In this document: positions 46,143 through 53,404 of the stretch, piece after piece
Numbering within the stretch: the stretch's first letter is position 1
How the letters are laid out: each line of letters starts with the position of its first letter
Source of the DNA: Desulfovibrio sp.
Lineage (GTDB): Bacteria > Desulfobacterota > Desulfovibrionia > Desulfovibrionales > Desulfovibrionaceae
Length of the DNA: 60,908 bases
NCBI GenBank assembly: GCA_016218665.1
Contig: JACRDI010000022.1
Location: 1-60,908, forward strand
Direction of reading: 5' to 3'
Notes under the pieces: model-generated
The model's database searches: none
What the model saw: the letters and a program-made list of their open reading frames with translations, nothing else
What the model was told of the DNA's origin: nothing
Made by a program: the position numbers and the translations under genes

Positions 46143-46760
46143 ATGAATCGAAGCTTCGAGTTAGTCAAAACCGCCTACGTCATATCCCAGCTCACCCCGT
46201 CCGACGATCCCCAGATCGCCCTGGCCGGGCGCTCCAACGTGGGCAAGAGCTCGCTCATCAACTGCCTGGCCGGGCGCAAGGCCCTGGCCAAGGTCAGCTC
46301 CACCCCGGGCAAGACCCAGAGCGTGAACTTCTTCCAGATCACCCCGGGCGACTACACCCTGGTGGACCTGCCGGGCTACGGCTACGCCCGCCGCTCCCAG
46401 GAGGAGCGCGCCAAGTGGGGCAAGCTCATCGAGCATTTCCTCACGGGAAATCCGGGCCTCAAGGCCGTGGCCGTGCTGCTCGACGTGCGCGTGACGCCCC
46501 AGCAGAACGACTTGGAGCTGGTGAGCTGGCTCCGGCAGTCGGGCATCCCCATCCTGCCGGTGCTGACCAAGTGCGACAAGGTGAACCAGCGCGACCAGGC
46601 CGCCCGCCAGCGCGAATGGCGCGACCTGCTGGGTGGAACCGCCACGCCCATCTGCTTCTCCAGCGTCACCAAACAGGGCCGCGACGCCCTGTGGGCCGCA
46701 CTGGACGCCCGCGCAGGCGTGCCCAGGCCGCAAGCCCAGGCCGCAGGCCCGGCGGAATAG
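46143..46760 (+). CDS. engB: Ribosome biogenesis GTPase EngB/YsxC
   Basis: Essential GTPase for large-subunit assembly, 205 aa. G1 is AGRSNVGKSSLINCLAG, switch SSTPGKTQSVNFF, G3 VDLPGYGYARRS, G4 LTKCDKVNQ and G5 FSSVTKQG. ATG at 46143 with GGAG seven bases upstream is preferred over 46101, because it gives the normal start NRSFELVKTAYV. Divergent from aroQ and convergent with lptG. Confidence 0.94.
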   Translation: MNRSFELVKTAYVISQLTPSDDPQIALAGRSNVGKSSLINCLAGRKALAKVSSTPGKTQSVNFFQITPGDYTLVDLPGYGYARRSQEERAKWGKLIEHFLTGNPGLKAVAVLLDVRVTPQQNDLELVSWLRQSGIPILPVLTKCDKVNQRDQAARQREWRDLLGGTATPICFSSVTKQGRDALWAALDARAGVPRPQAQAAGPAE

Positions 46761-46790
46761 CCCGCCCGGCCCCTGCCCCGCTCGCTCTCT

Positions 46791-46818
46791 GCCCGCTAGC
46801 CCTCGCCCGCTAGCCCTC
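46791..46818. repeat. 14-bp tandem duplication at the lptG stop codon
   Basis: Two adjacent perfect copies of GCCCGCTAGCCCTC. On the - strand, one copy contains the lptG TAG stop and the other places a second TAG 14 bases downstream in another frame. Confidence 0.8.
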
Positions 46819-47964
46819 TGCCCGGTGCAGCCGCCGGGACATGCCCTCGCGCCAGCGGTGCACCCGCGCAGTGAAGCGCGGCGCGCATATCCAGGCCAGG
46901 CGCAGCCCGGCCAGGGTGCTGAAGGTGAGGTTGGCCATCCACGCCGCCAGGATGGGCGGGACCAGGCCCTTCTGCCCGGTGGTGATGCCCAGCACGTACA
47001 GCCCGTAGTAGGAGAAGATCACCAGCAGGCTGATGACGAGGTTCACGTACATGTTCTCGAAGAAGGAACACAGGGCCAGGGCCAAAAGCGCCATGGTGAC
47101 GATGGAGAAGGCGTAGGAGAGCTTGCCGTGCCAGGCCGTGCGCAGCCGCTCCACGTTCGAGCCGGACTCGCGCAACTCGTCGATGACCTGGGACAGGTGC
47201 CACAGCGGCAGGTCCGAGCGGTCGGCCACGTCGGCCTTCAGGAAGCTGCGCATGTCCTGGCGCAGGGGAACAAAGTGCGTCAGCAGCTTGCTGGCCATGA
47301 AATCCTTGGTCTCGATCTCCCACGCGTCCAGCAGACCCCAGCCGTTTTCGTCCACCAGGCCCTTCTTGGCGGTCATGATGCGTTCCAGACGCATGGTGTC
47401 GCGGTCGAACTCGTACACCGTCACGTCGTTGACGCGGCTCTGGGTGGGCAGGGCCTCGGTGGCGTGAACGATGTACGGCCCCTCGCGGAACCACAGGTGC
47501 TTCACCACGCGCTTGTCCAGCTGGCGCTTGCGCACCTCCTCGCGCCAGATGCGGGTGGCCTCCTGCTCGCCGTAGGAGGCGATGAACTGCGAGAACAGCA
47601 GCTGGCCCATGCTCCACACAACGGCGTAGACCACGAAGAATCGGATGAACCAGCCCATGGACATGCCGCCCGCGCGCAGGGCCATCATCTCCCTGTTGCG
47701 CACCATGAGCCCCAGCTGGATGACCACGGCCAGCAGAAACACGGCCGGCAGAATCTGGGAGAAGATGAGCGGCATCTTCACCATGAAGTAGGTGAGGATC
47801 TGCCGGGCGCCCAGGCCGGCGTCGAGAAAGGCCTCCAGCCGGTCGGAGAGGTCGGTGAGCAGATAGATGAACACGCCCGCGCCCAGGCAGGTCAGCATCA
47901 AAAAGATATTCTGGCGCACCAGGTAGCCGCTCAGGGCCCCCAGGCGGGGAAAGGACCAACTCAT
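46810..47964 (-). CDS. lptG: LPS export permease LptG
   Basis: One of the two inner-membrane permeases that, with the LptB ATPase, extract lipopolysaccharide for transport to the outer membrane. The 384-aa protein has the YjgP/YjgQ layout. Transmembrane segments lie near the N-terminus (YLVRQNIFLMLTCLGAGVFIYLL interrupted here), with a jellyroll periplasmic domain in the middle. Three C-terminal segments follow (FSIVTMALLALALCSFF, LVISLLVIFSYYGLYVLG, LVPPILAAWMANLTFS). The ATG overlaps the lptF stop by 4 bases. LptB is not in the window. Confidence 0.88.
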   Translation of the reverse strand: MSWSFPRLGALSGYLVRQNIFLMLTCLGAGVFIYLLTDLSDRLEAFLDAGLGARQILTYFMVKMPLIFSQILPAVFLLAVVIQLGLMVRNREMMALRAGGMSMGWFIRFFVVYAVVWSMGQLLFSQFIASYGEQEATRIWREEVRKRQLDKRVVKHLWFREGPYIVHATEALPTQSRVNDVTVYEFDRDTMRLERIMTAKKGLVDENGWGLLDAWEIETKDFMASKLLTHFVPLRQDMRSFLKADVADRSDLPLWHLSQVIDELRESGSNVERLRTAWHGKLSYAFSIVTMALLALALCSFFENMYVNLVISLLVIFSYYGLYVLGITTGQKGLVPPILAAWMANLTFSTLAGLRLAWICAPRFTARVHRWREGMSRRLHRAEG

Positions 47965-49127
47965 GCCGCGCTCCTCTTGGGCAGCTTCTGGATGGCCCAG
48001 AGCACGCTGGCGGGAACGCGCTCGCGCACGGCCTGCCGCAGGAAGGTGTAGCCCAGGGCCGCGAAGAGCGCGTTGGGCACCCATATGCCCACAGCCGGGG
48101 GCACCAGGCGCGACTCGCCCATGCTCTCGAACACGGAGAGCATGGAATAGTAGACCAGGAACACGCCCAGAGCCAGGATGAGCCCGTGCTGCTGCTTGAG
48201 GGCGCGGAACACGCTGGCGATGGGCACGGAAAAGAGCCCCAGCACGATGCAGGCGAAAGGCAGGGCCAGGCGCTTCTGTATCTCCACCTTCACCTTGCGT
48301 TCGCGATCCTGGTCGAAGGCGGCCTTCATCTTGGCGTTGTCGCGGTCCAGCTCAAGCAGCTGTTCGAAGGAGAGCTCCTTGGGCGAGGTGCGTTCGAAGC
48401 CCATCTTGCGCAGCATGTTGCCCAGGGGCAGGCGCACGGAGTAGGTGCCGAAGCTCAGCACGTCGAGCTTCTCCCCCTCGCGGCGGAAGATGCGGCCGTT
48501 CTTGAACACCACCTTGATCTGCTCGTTCTCCGAATCCGTCGTCACGGTGCCCTCCGGCGCGACCACCGTGGTTGTAAAGTTCTTGCTGGTCTTGTCCTGC
48601 ACGAAGACGAAGCGGATTTCGCCGGAGTCGAGGTCCACCTTCTGGGCATAGATGGTGAGCCCCGGAAATTCCTGGTTGAACACGCCGGCCTGCAGGGAGA
48701 GCTTGGTTTTGGTGCGGGCGAATTCCATGAGGGAGTGCTTGAATTGTTCCATGCCCCAGGACACGCCGAAAAGCGAAATGAACAGGCTGAACAGCGTGCA
48801 CAATGTGCAAAAGATGACGGGCGCGGGCATGAGCTGGTAGAGGCTCACCCCGCTGGCCTTCAACGCCGTCAATTCCCTGTCCGCCGCCATGCGCAGGAAG
48901 GTCAAAAAGACGCTGAGCATGCAGGCGATGGGCGTGAGCAGCAGCATGAAAAAGGGGCTCAGGTAGACGAACAGGCGCATGATGTCGAACACGCCGAGAT
49001 TCTGCGACAGAAGCATCTCGCGCAGCTGGAGCATGCGGCCCACCAGGATGAGCCCCAGCAGGCACGAACCTATGAGCAGGAACAGATGGATGTGTTCCTT
49101 CAGGATCTGGCGGTGGACGATCTTCAA
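47961..49127 (-). CDS. lptF: LPS export permease LptF
   Basis: Partner of LptG, 388 aa. N-terminal segments include HLFLLIGSCLLGLILVGRM and LSPFFMLLLTPIACMLSVFL. The periplasmic beta domain (about 105-270) contains KLSLQAGVFNQEFPGLTIYA, a motif common in LptF/LptG. C-terminal membrane segments begin at LALPFACIVLGLFSVPIASV. It starts inside the end of the 65-aa gene (4-base overlap), so the three genes form one coupled unit. Confidence 0.88.
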   Translation of the reverse strand: MKIVHRQILKEHIHLFLLIGSCLLGLILVGRMLQLREMLLSQNLGVFDIMRLFVYLSPFFMLLLTPIACMLSVFLTFLRMAADRELTALKASGVSLYQLMPAPVIFCTLCTLFSLFISLFGVSWGMEQFKHSLMEFARTKTKLSLQAGVFNQEFPGLTIYAQKVDLDSGEIRFVFVQDKTSKNFTTTVVAPEGTVTTDSENEQIKVVFKNGRIFRREGEKLDVLSFGTYSVRLPLGNMLRKMGFERTSPKELSFEQLLELDRDNAKMKAAFDQDRERKVKVEIQKRLALPFACIVLGLFSVPIASVFRALKQQHGLILALGVFLVYYSMLSVFESMGESRLVPPAVGIWVPNALFAALGYTFLRQAVRERVPASVLWAIQKLPKRSAA

Positions 49128-49321
49128 GACTGCGGCTCACCCTTGGCTTTGTTGGCGAAAAAGCGCTCCAAAAACTCGACTTCCAGGGGCCCGAGGTTGA
49201 AGCGCGCGGCGGCCTCCTCAATGAGCGCGGCCTTCTTCGCGTTCGCGTCGCTGCCGCACTTTTCGCCAATCCAGTCGATGGCGCGGCGGGTCAGCTCGTT
49301 CTGGGGAATGACGGTGGCCAT
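49124..49321 (-). CDS. 65-aa protein coupled to lptFG
   Basis: A small acidic, helical protein (MATVIPQNELTRRAIDWIGEKC split before CGSDANAKKAALIEEAAARF) with a single cysteine and no membrane segment. GGAGGA lies about 6 bases upstream of the ATG, and its stop overlaps the lptF start. I believe it is a real gene from the ribosome site and coupling, and I recall similar short proteins before lptF in Desulfovibrio relatives, but I cannot name a function. Confidence 0.7.
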   Translation of the reverse strand: MATVIPQNELTRRAIDWIGEKCGSDANAKKAALIEEAAARFNLGPLEVEFLERFFANKAKGEPQS

Positions 49322-49461
49322 GAATCCTCCTTGGCGTCCTGCACTGCGGAATGTCTTTGCAAATCCTACACCACAGACGCTTGTCTGGCAACGAAGGCCA
49401 CCCCGGCCAAGGCGGCGAGAAAAAAATCATGATTTCTTCGCAAAACACCCTGCCCGACCTC

Positions 49462-49490
49462 TTGCCTTCCGTTTCTGGACTCGCTATAAG
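49462..49490 (+). promoter_or_regulatory. Promoter of tRNA-Met
   Basis: TTGCCT (49462-49467), a 17-base spacer and TATAAG (49485-49490); the tRNA starts 24 bases later. The same -35 hexamer is used before tRNA-Pro. Confidence 0.6.
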
Positions 49491-49513
49491 GCGCTTCCCG
49501 TTACGGGAATCCT

Positions 49514-49590
49514 GGCGAGGTAGCTCAGTCGGTCAGAGCATGCGGCTCATATCCGCAGTGTCGGGGGTTCAATTCCCTCCCTCGCTACCA
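49514..49590 (+). tRNA. tRNA-Met (CAT), elongator type
   Basis: A 77-base cloverleaf with encoded CCA. The anticodon stem TGCGG / CCGCA encloses CTCATAT, anticodon CAT. Acceptor GGCGAGG / CCTCGCT has a G1-U72 wobble pair, as I recall for some bacterial elongator tRNA-Met. It lacks the three G-C pairs of an initiator anticodon stem. tRNA-Ile (CAT, lysidine-modified) cannot be fully excluded without a profile search. Confidence 0.88.
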
Positions 49591-49600
49591 GAACATCAAA

Positions 49601-49625
49601 CCCCTGCTTCGGCAGGGGTTTTTTG
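49601..49625 (+). terminator. Terminator after tRNA-Met
   Basis: Stem CCCCTGC / GCAGGGG with a stable TTCG tetraloop and a TTTTTT tail, 10 bases after the tRNA. Confidence 0.92.
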
Positions 49626-49824
49626 TTTTCCACGCCCGGCCCCGCCAGAGTCCTCGATATTATCACACCGCCGATACGCTTTGCCCCACAACTCCTTTGA
49701 CTCCGGCCTCGTGAAAGCGTATTCGTTGCCGTTAATGGGCACCCGCCCGGCAATATCGGCTTTCGCCATCCGCCTCCCCCCCTGGCGGAGACTGGAACCA
49801 TGCAAACCGCTCCCGTGGGTCGTC

Positions 49825-51093
49825 ATGAGCTCTATAAGTCTTCGCTCCCTCTGTTTCCGCGTGTCCGCCATTCTGGTGCTCGTCCTTTGCGCCGCCTGCA
49901 GCCAGGAATCCTCCAGGCAAGGCTGCGCCGACCCCCTGGGCTGCGTCGAACTGCCGCCCAAGGCGCCGCTCAAAATCGGCGTCATCCAGTCGCTGAGCGG
50001 CAAGACAGCACCCCTTGGGGAAGAACAAGTACGCGGTCTTGAGCTGGCCCTTGAGCGCAGACAGGGCAAGCTCCTCGGACGCGAGGTGTCCCTCCAGGTG
50101 GAGGACACGGGCTGCCAGCCGGAAGGCGGCGCCAACGCGGCCCTCAAGATCGTGGCCGACCCGGCCGTGGTGGCCATCTTCGGCACCACCTGCTCCGGCG
50201 ACGCGGCCACGGCCTCCGAGATCATGAGCAAGGCCGGACTGTCCATGATCTCTGGAAACAATTCCGCGCCGTTCCTCACCACCATCGGCGGGCAGCGCGC
50301 CCCCCGCTGGCAGGAGGGCTACTTCCGCACCGCGCCCAACGAGGAGTTCTCCGGCCCGGCGGCCGCAACCTTCGCCTACGGCACCCTCGGCATCCGCAGG
50401 GCCGCCACCATCAACGACGGCGACATCTACACCCGCGGGCTGGCCGACGGCTTCGCCAAGCGCTTCAAGGAACTCGGCGGCACGATTGTGCTCTCCGCCA
50501 CGGTGAACAAGCAGGACACCAACATGGGCCCCGTGCTCACCGCGGTGAAGAACTCCAAAGCCGAGCTCGTCTTCTTTCCCCTGTTCCAGCCCGAGGGCAA
50601 CCACCTGCTGCAGCAGGCCCGCCGCGACCCCGCCCTGAAGAAGACTGTGCTCATGAGCGACGGCTCTCTCATCGATCAGGGCTTCATCGACGCCATGCGG
50701 GGCGACGCAGTGGGCATGTACTTCGTCGGGCCCACCCCGCCGAGCAAGGCGCCCGCGCTGGATGCGCTGGAAGCCGCCTACCGGGCCCGGTACAAGGTGC
50801 CCCCCCCCACCTACTACTACGTCAGCGCCTACGACGCGGCCGAGGTGCTCTTCGCCGCCATCGAAAAGGTGGCCGTCAAGGGTCCGGGCGACACCCTGCG
50901 CATCGGCCGCAAGGCCCTGCGCGAGGCACTCTACGCCACCAAGGGCCACCAAGGGATTTCCGGCGAGCTGACCTGCAACGAGTTCGGCGATTGCGCGGCA
51001 CCGCGCTTCAACGTCCTGCGCCTGTCGGATCCCGAGGCCGGAGTCGAGGGGCTCAAGGCCAACGTGCAATTCACGTACAGTCCCACGCCATGA
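49825..51093 (+). CDS. Solute-binding lipoprotein of the branched-chain amino-acid (LivJ-like) type
   Basis: A 422-aa type I periplasmic binding protein. The signal peptide ends in lipobox LCAAC (Cys25). The mature part begins LKIGVIQSLSGKTAPLGEEQ, followed by VSLQVEDTGCQPEGGANAAL, IFGTTCSGDAATASEIMSKA and LSMISGNNSAPFLT, all typical of the LivJ/AmiC-like peripla_BP_6 family. Cysteines CQPEGG and FGTTCSG may form a disulfide. No permease or ATPase gene is next to it; instead its stop overlaps the ATG of a membrane diguanylate cyclase by 4 bases, which suggests a sensing rather than uptake role (inference). Confidence 0.85.
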   Translation: MSSISLRSLCFRVSAILVLVLCAACSQESSRQGCADPLGCVELPPKAPLKIGVIQSLSGKTAPLGEEQVRGLELALERRQGKLLGREVSLQVEDTGCQPEGGANAALKIVADPAVVAIFGTTCSGDAATASEIMSKAGLSMISGNNSAPFLTTIGGQRAPRWQEGYFRTAPNEEFSGPAAATFAYGTLGIRRAATINDGDIYTRGLADGFAKRFKELGGTIVLSATVNKQDTNMGPVLTAVKNSKAELVFFPLFQPEGNHLLQQARRDPALKKTVLMSDGSLIDQGFIDAMRGDAVGMYFVGPTPPSKAPALDALEAAYRARYKVPPPTYYYVSAYDAAEVLFAAIEKVAVKGPGDTLRIGRKALREALYATKGHQGISGELTCNEFGDCAAPRFNVLRLSDPEAGVEGLKANVQFTYSPTP

Positions 51094-52823
51094 CCCTCTA
51101 CGAGCGGCTGCTGCGCGCCTGGCAGAACCTCGGTGTCACCGCCAAGTTCGCCCTTTCCTTCAGCCTGCTGCTGGGGATGATCCTGGTTGAGGCCACGGCC
51201 AGCCTGCTGGCCCTGCGCGACGTGCGCAAGGCCGAGGACGTCATTCTGAGCAGCGTGGAGATCCGCCAGCGCGTGTTCGAGATGGACGGCCAGCTGGAAA
51301 AGGCCAGGCGCCTGCACCGCGACTTTTTCCTGCAATACCCGCACATCGGCTTCCTGGCCGCGCAGGAGCTCTACTTCAAGCCCTCGACGGAGATCATCTC
51401 CCAGGTGGTGGCCGCAAGCGAGGATCTCAAACGCCTCATCGACGGCTCCAACGTCAGCGCCGCCCTGCGCGAACGCAACAACGACCTGACCCTGTACCTG
51501 AGCACCGCGCGGCGCTTCTCCGAAATCTTCAGCGAACTGGTGACCCAGGTGACGCTTTTGGCCGCGCCCGGCACCGGCCTGGAAAGCCAGCTGGCCGAGC
51601 TGGAGTCCGAGATCGAGAACATTGCCCGGCTCACTCCGGCCACGCTGCTGCGCTTCCGCGAGATGGCCCTGAACCAGCGCCAGTACATGGTCACCCGCCA
51701 GCGGCCGTACATGCAGTCCGCCCTGAACTCGTGCTTCGAGCTCAAAAAGGCCCTGGAGGCTGGCGGAGCGCCGGCCAAGCCGGACTGGCCCGCCACCCAG
51801 CGCCTGTTGGCCCAGTACGTGGAGGTCGCCAGGCAGATTCCGGACATCGACGTGGGCATTCGCAGCAAGCTCAACGACTTCACCCTCCAGGCCAAGGCCG
51901 TGGATCCCATCTCCGCCAATTTGAAGACCCTGGCCACGGCCGAGGTGGAGCGCGCCCGCAACCGCATCAACACGGCCAGCCGCCTGGCCACGGCCATCAT
52001 CATCGCCACGGCCCTCACCGGGCTGTGCTTCGTGCTGCTGGTGGCGGCCATCATCCACGCCAGCGTCACGCGCAAGCTGGTGGCGCTCACCCACTCCGCG
52101 GAGCAAATGCGCGCAGGACACCTGACGGCCTGCGTGAAGAGCGAGTCGAGCGACGAGATCGGCGTGCTGGCGGACAGTTTCAACGACATGTCCGGGCGCA
52201 TGCAGCAACTGGTCGGCAACCTGGAAAGCATGGTGGAGCAGCGCACCGCGGAGCTCACCGAAGCGCGCGACAGGCTGCAGGCACTCGTCACCGAGCTTGA
52301 CGAGAAGAACCAGGCCCTCGAAATCCTCTCCGTCACGGACAGGCTCACCGGGCTGGCCAACCGGCGCAAGCTTGAGGCCGCCATACAAACCGAACTGCTG
52401 CGCGCGCGCCGCTACGGAAAGCCGTTCTCCGTCATCATGCTCGACGTGGATCGCTTCAAGGTCATCAACGACACCCACGGCCACCAGCAAGGCGACGACG
52501 TGCTAATGCAGCTCGCCGCGCTACTGCGCCGCAACGCGCGGGAGACGGACGTGGTGGGCCGCTGGGGCGGCGAGGAATTCCTCATCATCTGCCCGGAGAC
52601 CAACCTGCACCTGGTGGCCGCCCTGGCCGAACGCTACCGCCACGAGCTGGAGCAGCATGACTTCGGCCCCGTGGGCAAGGTGACTTCGAGCTTCGGCGTG
52701 GCCACCATGCATGAGGGCGACGACTTGGCGACCCTGGTTCGCCGCGCGGACGAGGCCCTGTACCGGGCCAAGCAGTCCGGCCGCAACCGCGTGGAAGCCG
52801 ACCGTCCCCTTGCGCTGCAATAA
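51090..52823 (+). CDS. Membrane diguanylate cyclase with periplasmic sensor, HAMP and GGDEF
   Basis: Makes c-di-GMP from two GTP. The 577-aa protein has TM1 (about 18-40, FALSFSLLLGMILVEATASL) and a ~260-residue helical periplasmic region (about 42-298). TM2 spans about 300-324 (IIIATALTGLCFVLLVAAII), followed by HAMP (about 325-378, ending VLADSFNDMSGRM), a coiled coil (380-412) and the GGDEF domain (414-572). The signature is GGEEF (493-497), with an intact inhibitory I-site RETD (484-487) exactly five residues before. Substrate elements DRLTGLANRR and DVDRFKVINDTHGH are present. It should be catalytically active and feedback-inhibited. It is coupled to the preceding binding lipoprotein. 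Confidence 0.93.
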   Translation: MTLYERLLRAWQNLGVTAKFALSFSLLLGMILVEATASLLALRDVRKAEDVILSSVEIRQRVFEMDGQLEKARRLHRDFFLQYPHIGFLAAQELYFKPSTEIISQVVAASEDLKRLIDGSNVSAALRERNNDLTLYLSTARRFSEIFSELVTQVTLLAAPGTGLESQLAELESEIENIARLTPATLLRFREMALNQRQYMVTRQRPYMQSALNSCFELKKALEAGGAPAKPDWPATQRLLAQYVEVARQIPDIDVGIRSKLNDFTLQAKAVDPISANLKTLATAEVERARNRINTASRLATAIIIATALTGLCFVLLVAAIIHASVTRKLVALTHSAEQMRAGHLTACVKSESSDEIGVLADSFNDMSGRMQQLVGNLESMVEQRTAELTEARDRLQALVTELDEKNQALEILSVTDRLTGLANRRKLEAAIQTELLRARRYGKPFSVIMLDVDRFKVINDTHGHQQGDDVLMQLAALLRRNARETDVVGRWGGEEFLIICPETNLHLVAALAERYRHELEQHDFGPVGKVTSSFGVATMHEGDDLATLVRRADEALYRAKQSGRNRVEADRPLALQ

Positions 52824-52929
52824 CCCCCGCTTGACACAACTCCCCGCGGCGGGCATCTTGCCACCTCCCGCCAGGGCGGCCCTTGCCATGCGCGGAAACG
52901 GCCTTACCTTTGGGCTACGATCTTTGAAA

Positions 52930-53283
52930 GGGGGTGCACCGGTTTCGACGGGGACTGTCGATGCCGTGGTTGCAGGTCGAGGCGCCGCTGGCCTCGTTAA
53001 AAGCGGCAAGCACTCAAGTGCCAACGACTACGATTACGCTCTGGCTGCTTAATAACCAGTCACGATCCTTCTGACCGACGTCCGATACGTCTTAAGGATC
53101 GACAAAACCCATCGGGACGGCGTGCTGATGGCGTCCGCCGTAAGCACGCGGCACAAGGCGGACATGTCGTTTCCTGCCTGGACAGGGGCGAATGAAACGA
53201 CGAGAATTGTACCTGTTCTAAACCTGTAGACGCCGCGCGCAAAGCGTTCTCGGACGAGGGTTCGATTCCCTCCGCCTCCACCA
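52930..53283 (+). ncRNA. ssrA: Transfer-messenger RNA (tmRNA)
   Basis: One-piece tmRNA of about 354 bases that rescues stalled ribosomes and tags their products for degradation. The 5' end GGGGGTGCACCGGTTTCGAC and the 3' T-arm (GAGGGTTCGATTCCCTC) plus CGCCTCCACCA pair as the tRNA-like acceptor, with two G-U pairs. The tag frame from 53020 reads ANDYDYALAA and ends at TAA TAA (53050-53055). I recall ANNDYDYALAA for Desulfovibrio, so this tag is one residue shorter, or the resume codon lies elsewhere. Confidence 0.96.
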
Positions 53284-53404
53284 TTTCAATTATTTCGGCA
53301 TGTTACGCGCCAAGCAATGCTCCGTCTTGTACCGGGCGCAGTTGCCGCAGGCACACCCCCGGGTGAATCAATCGGGCCGATGCCCCTGCGCGGGGCTTGC
53401 ACGG

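Noticed and set aside
49351..49824. Upstream extension of the binding-protein reading frame through tRNA-Met
   Set aside because: It crosses a tRNA and terminator; the lipoprotein signal starts at 49825.
52883..52921. TTGCCA ... TACGAT as tmRNA promoter
   Set aside because: The spacer is 27 bases, too long for a sigma-70 promoter; TACGAT alone could be a -10 but no matching -35 is seen.
53286..53400. GC-rich hairpin GCCCC/GGGGC near 53380-53396 as terminator of the P-type ATPase gene
   Set aside because: No T run follows on the - strand, so Rho-independent termination is not supported.
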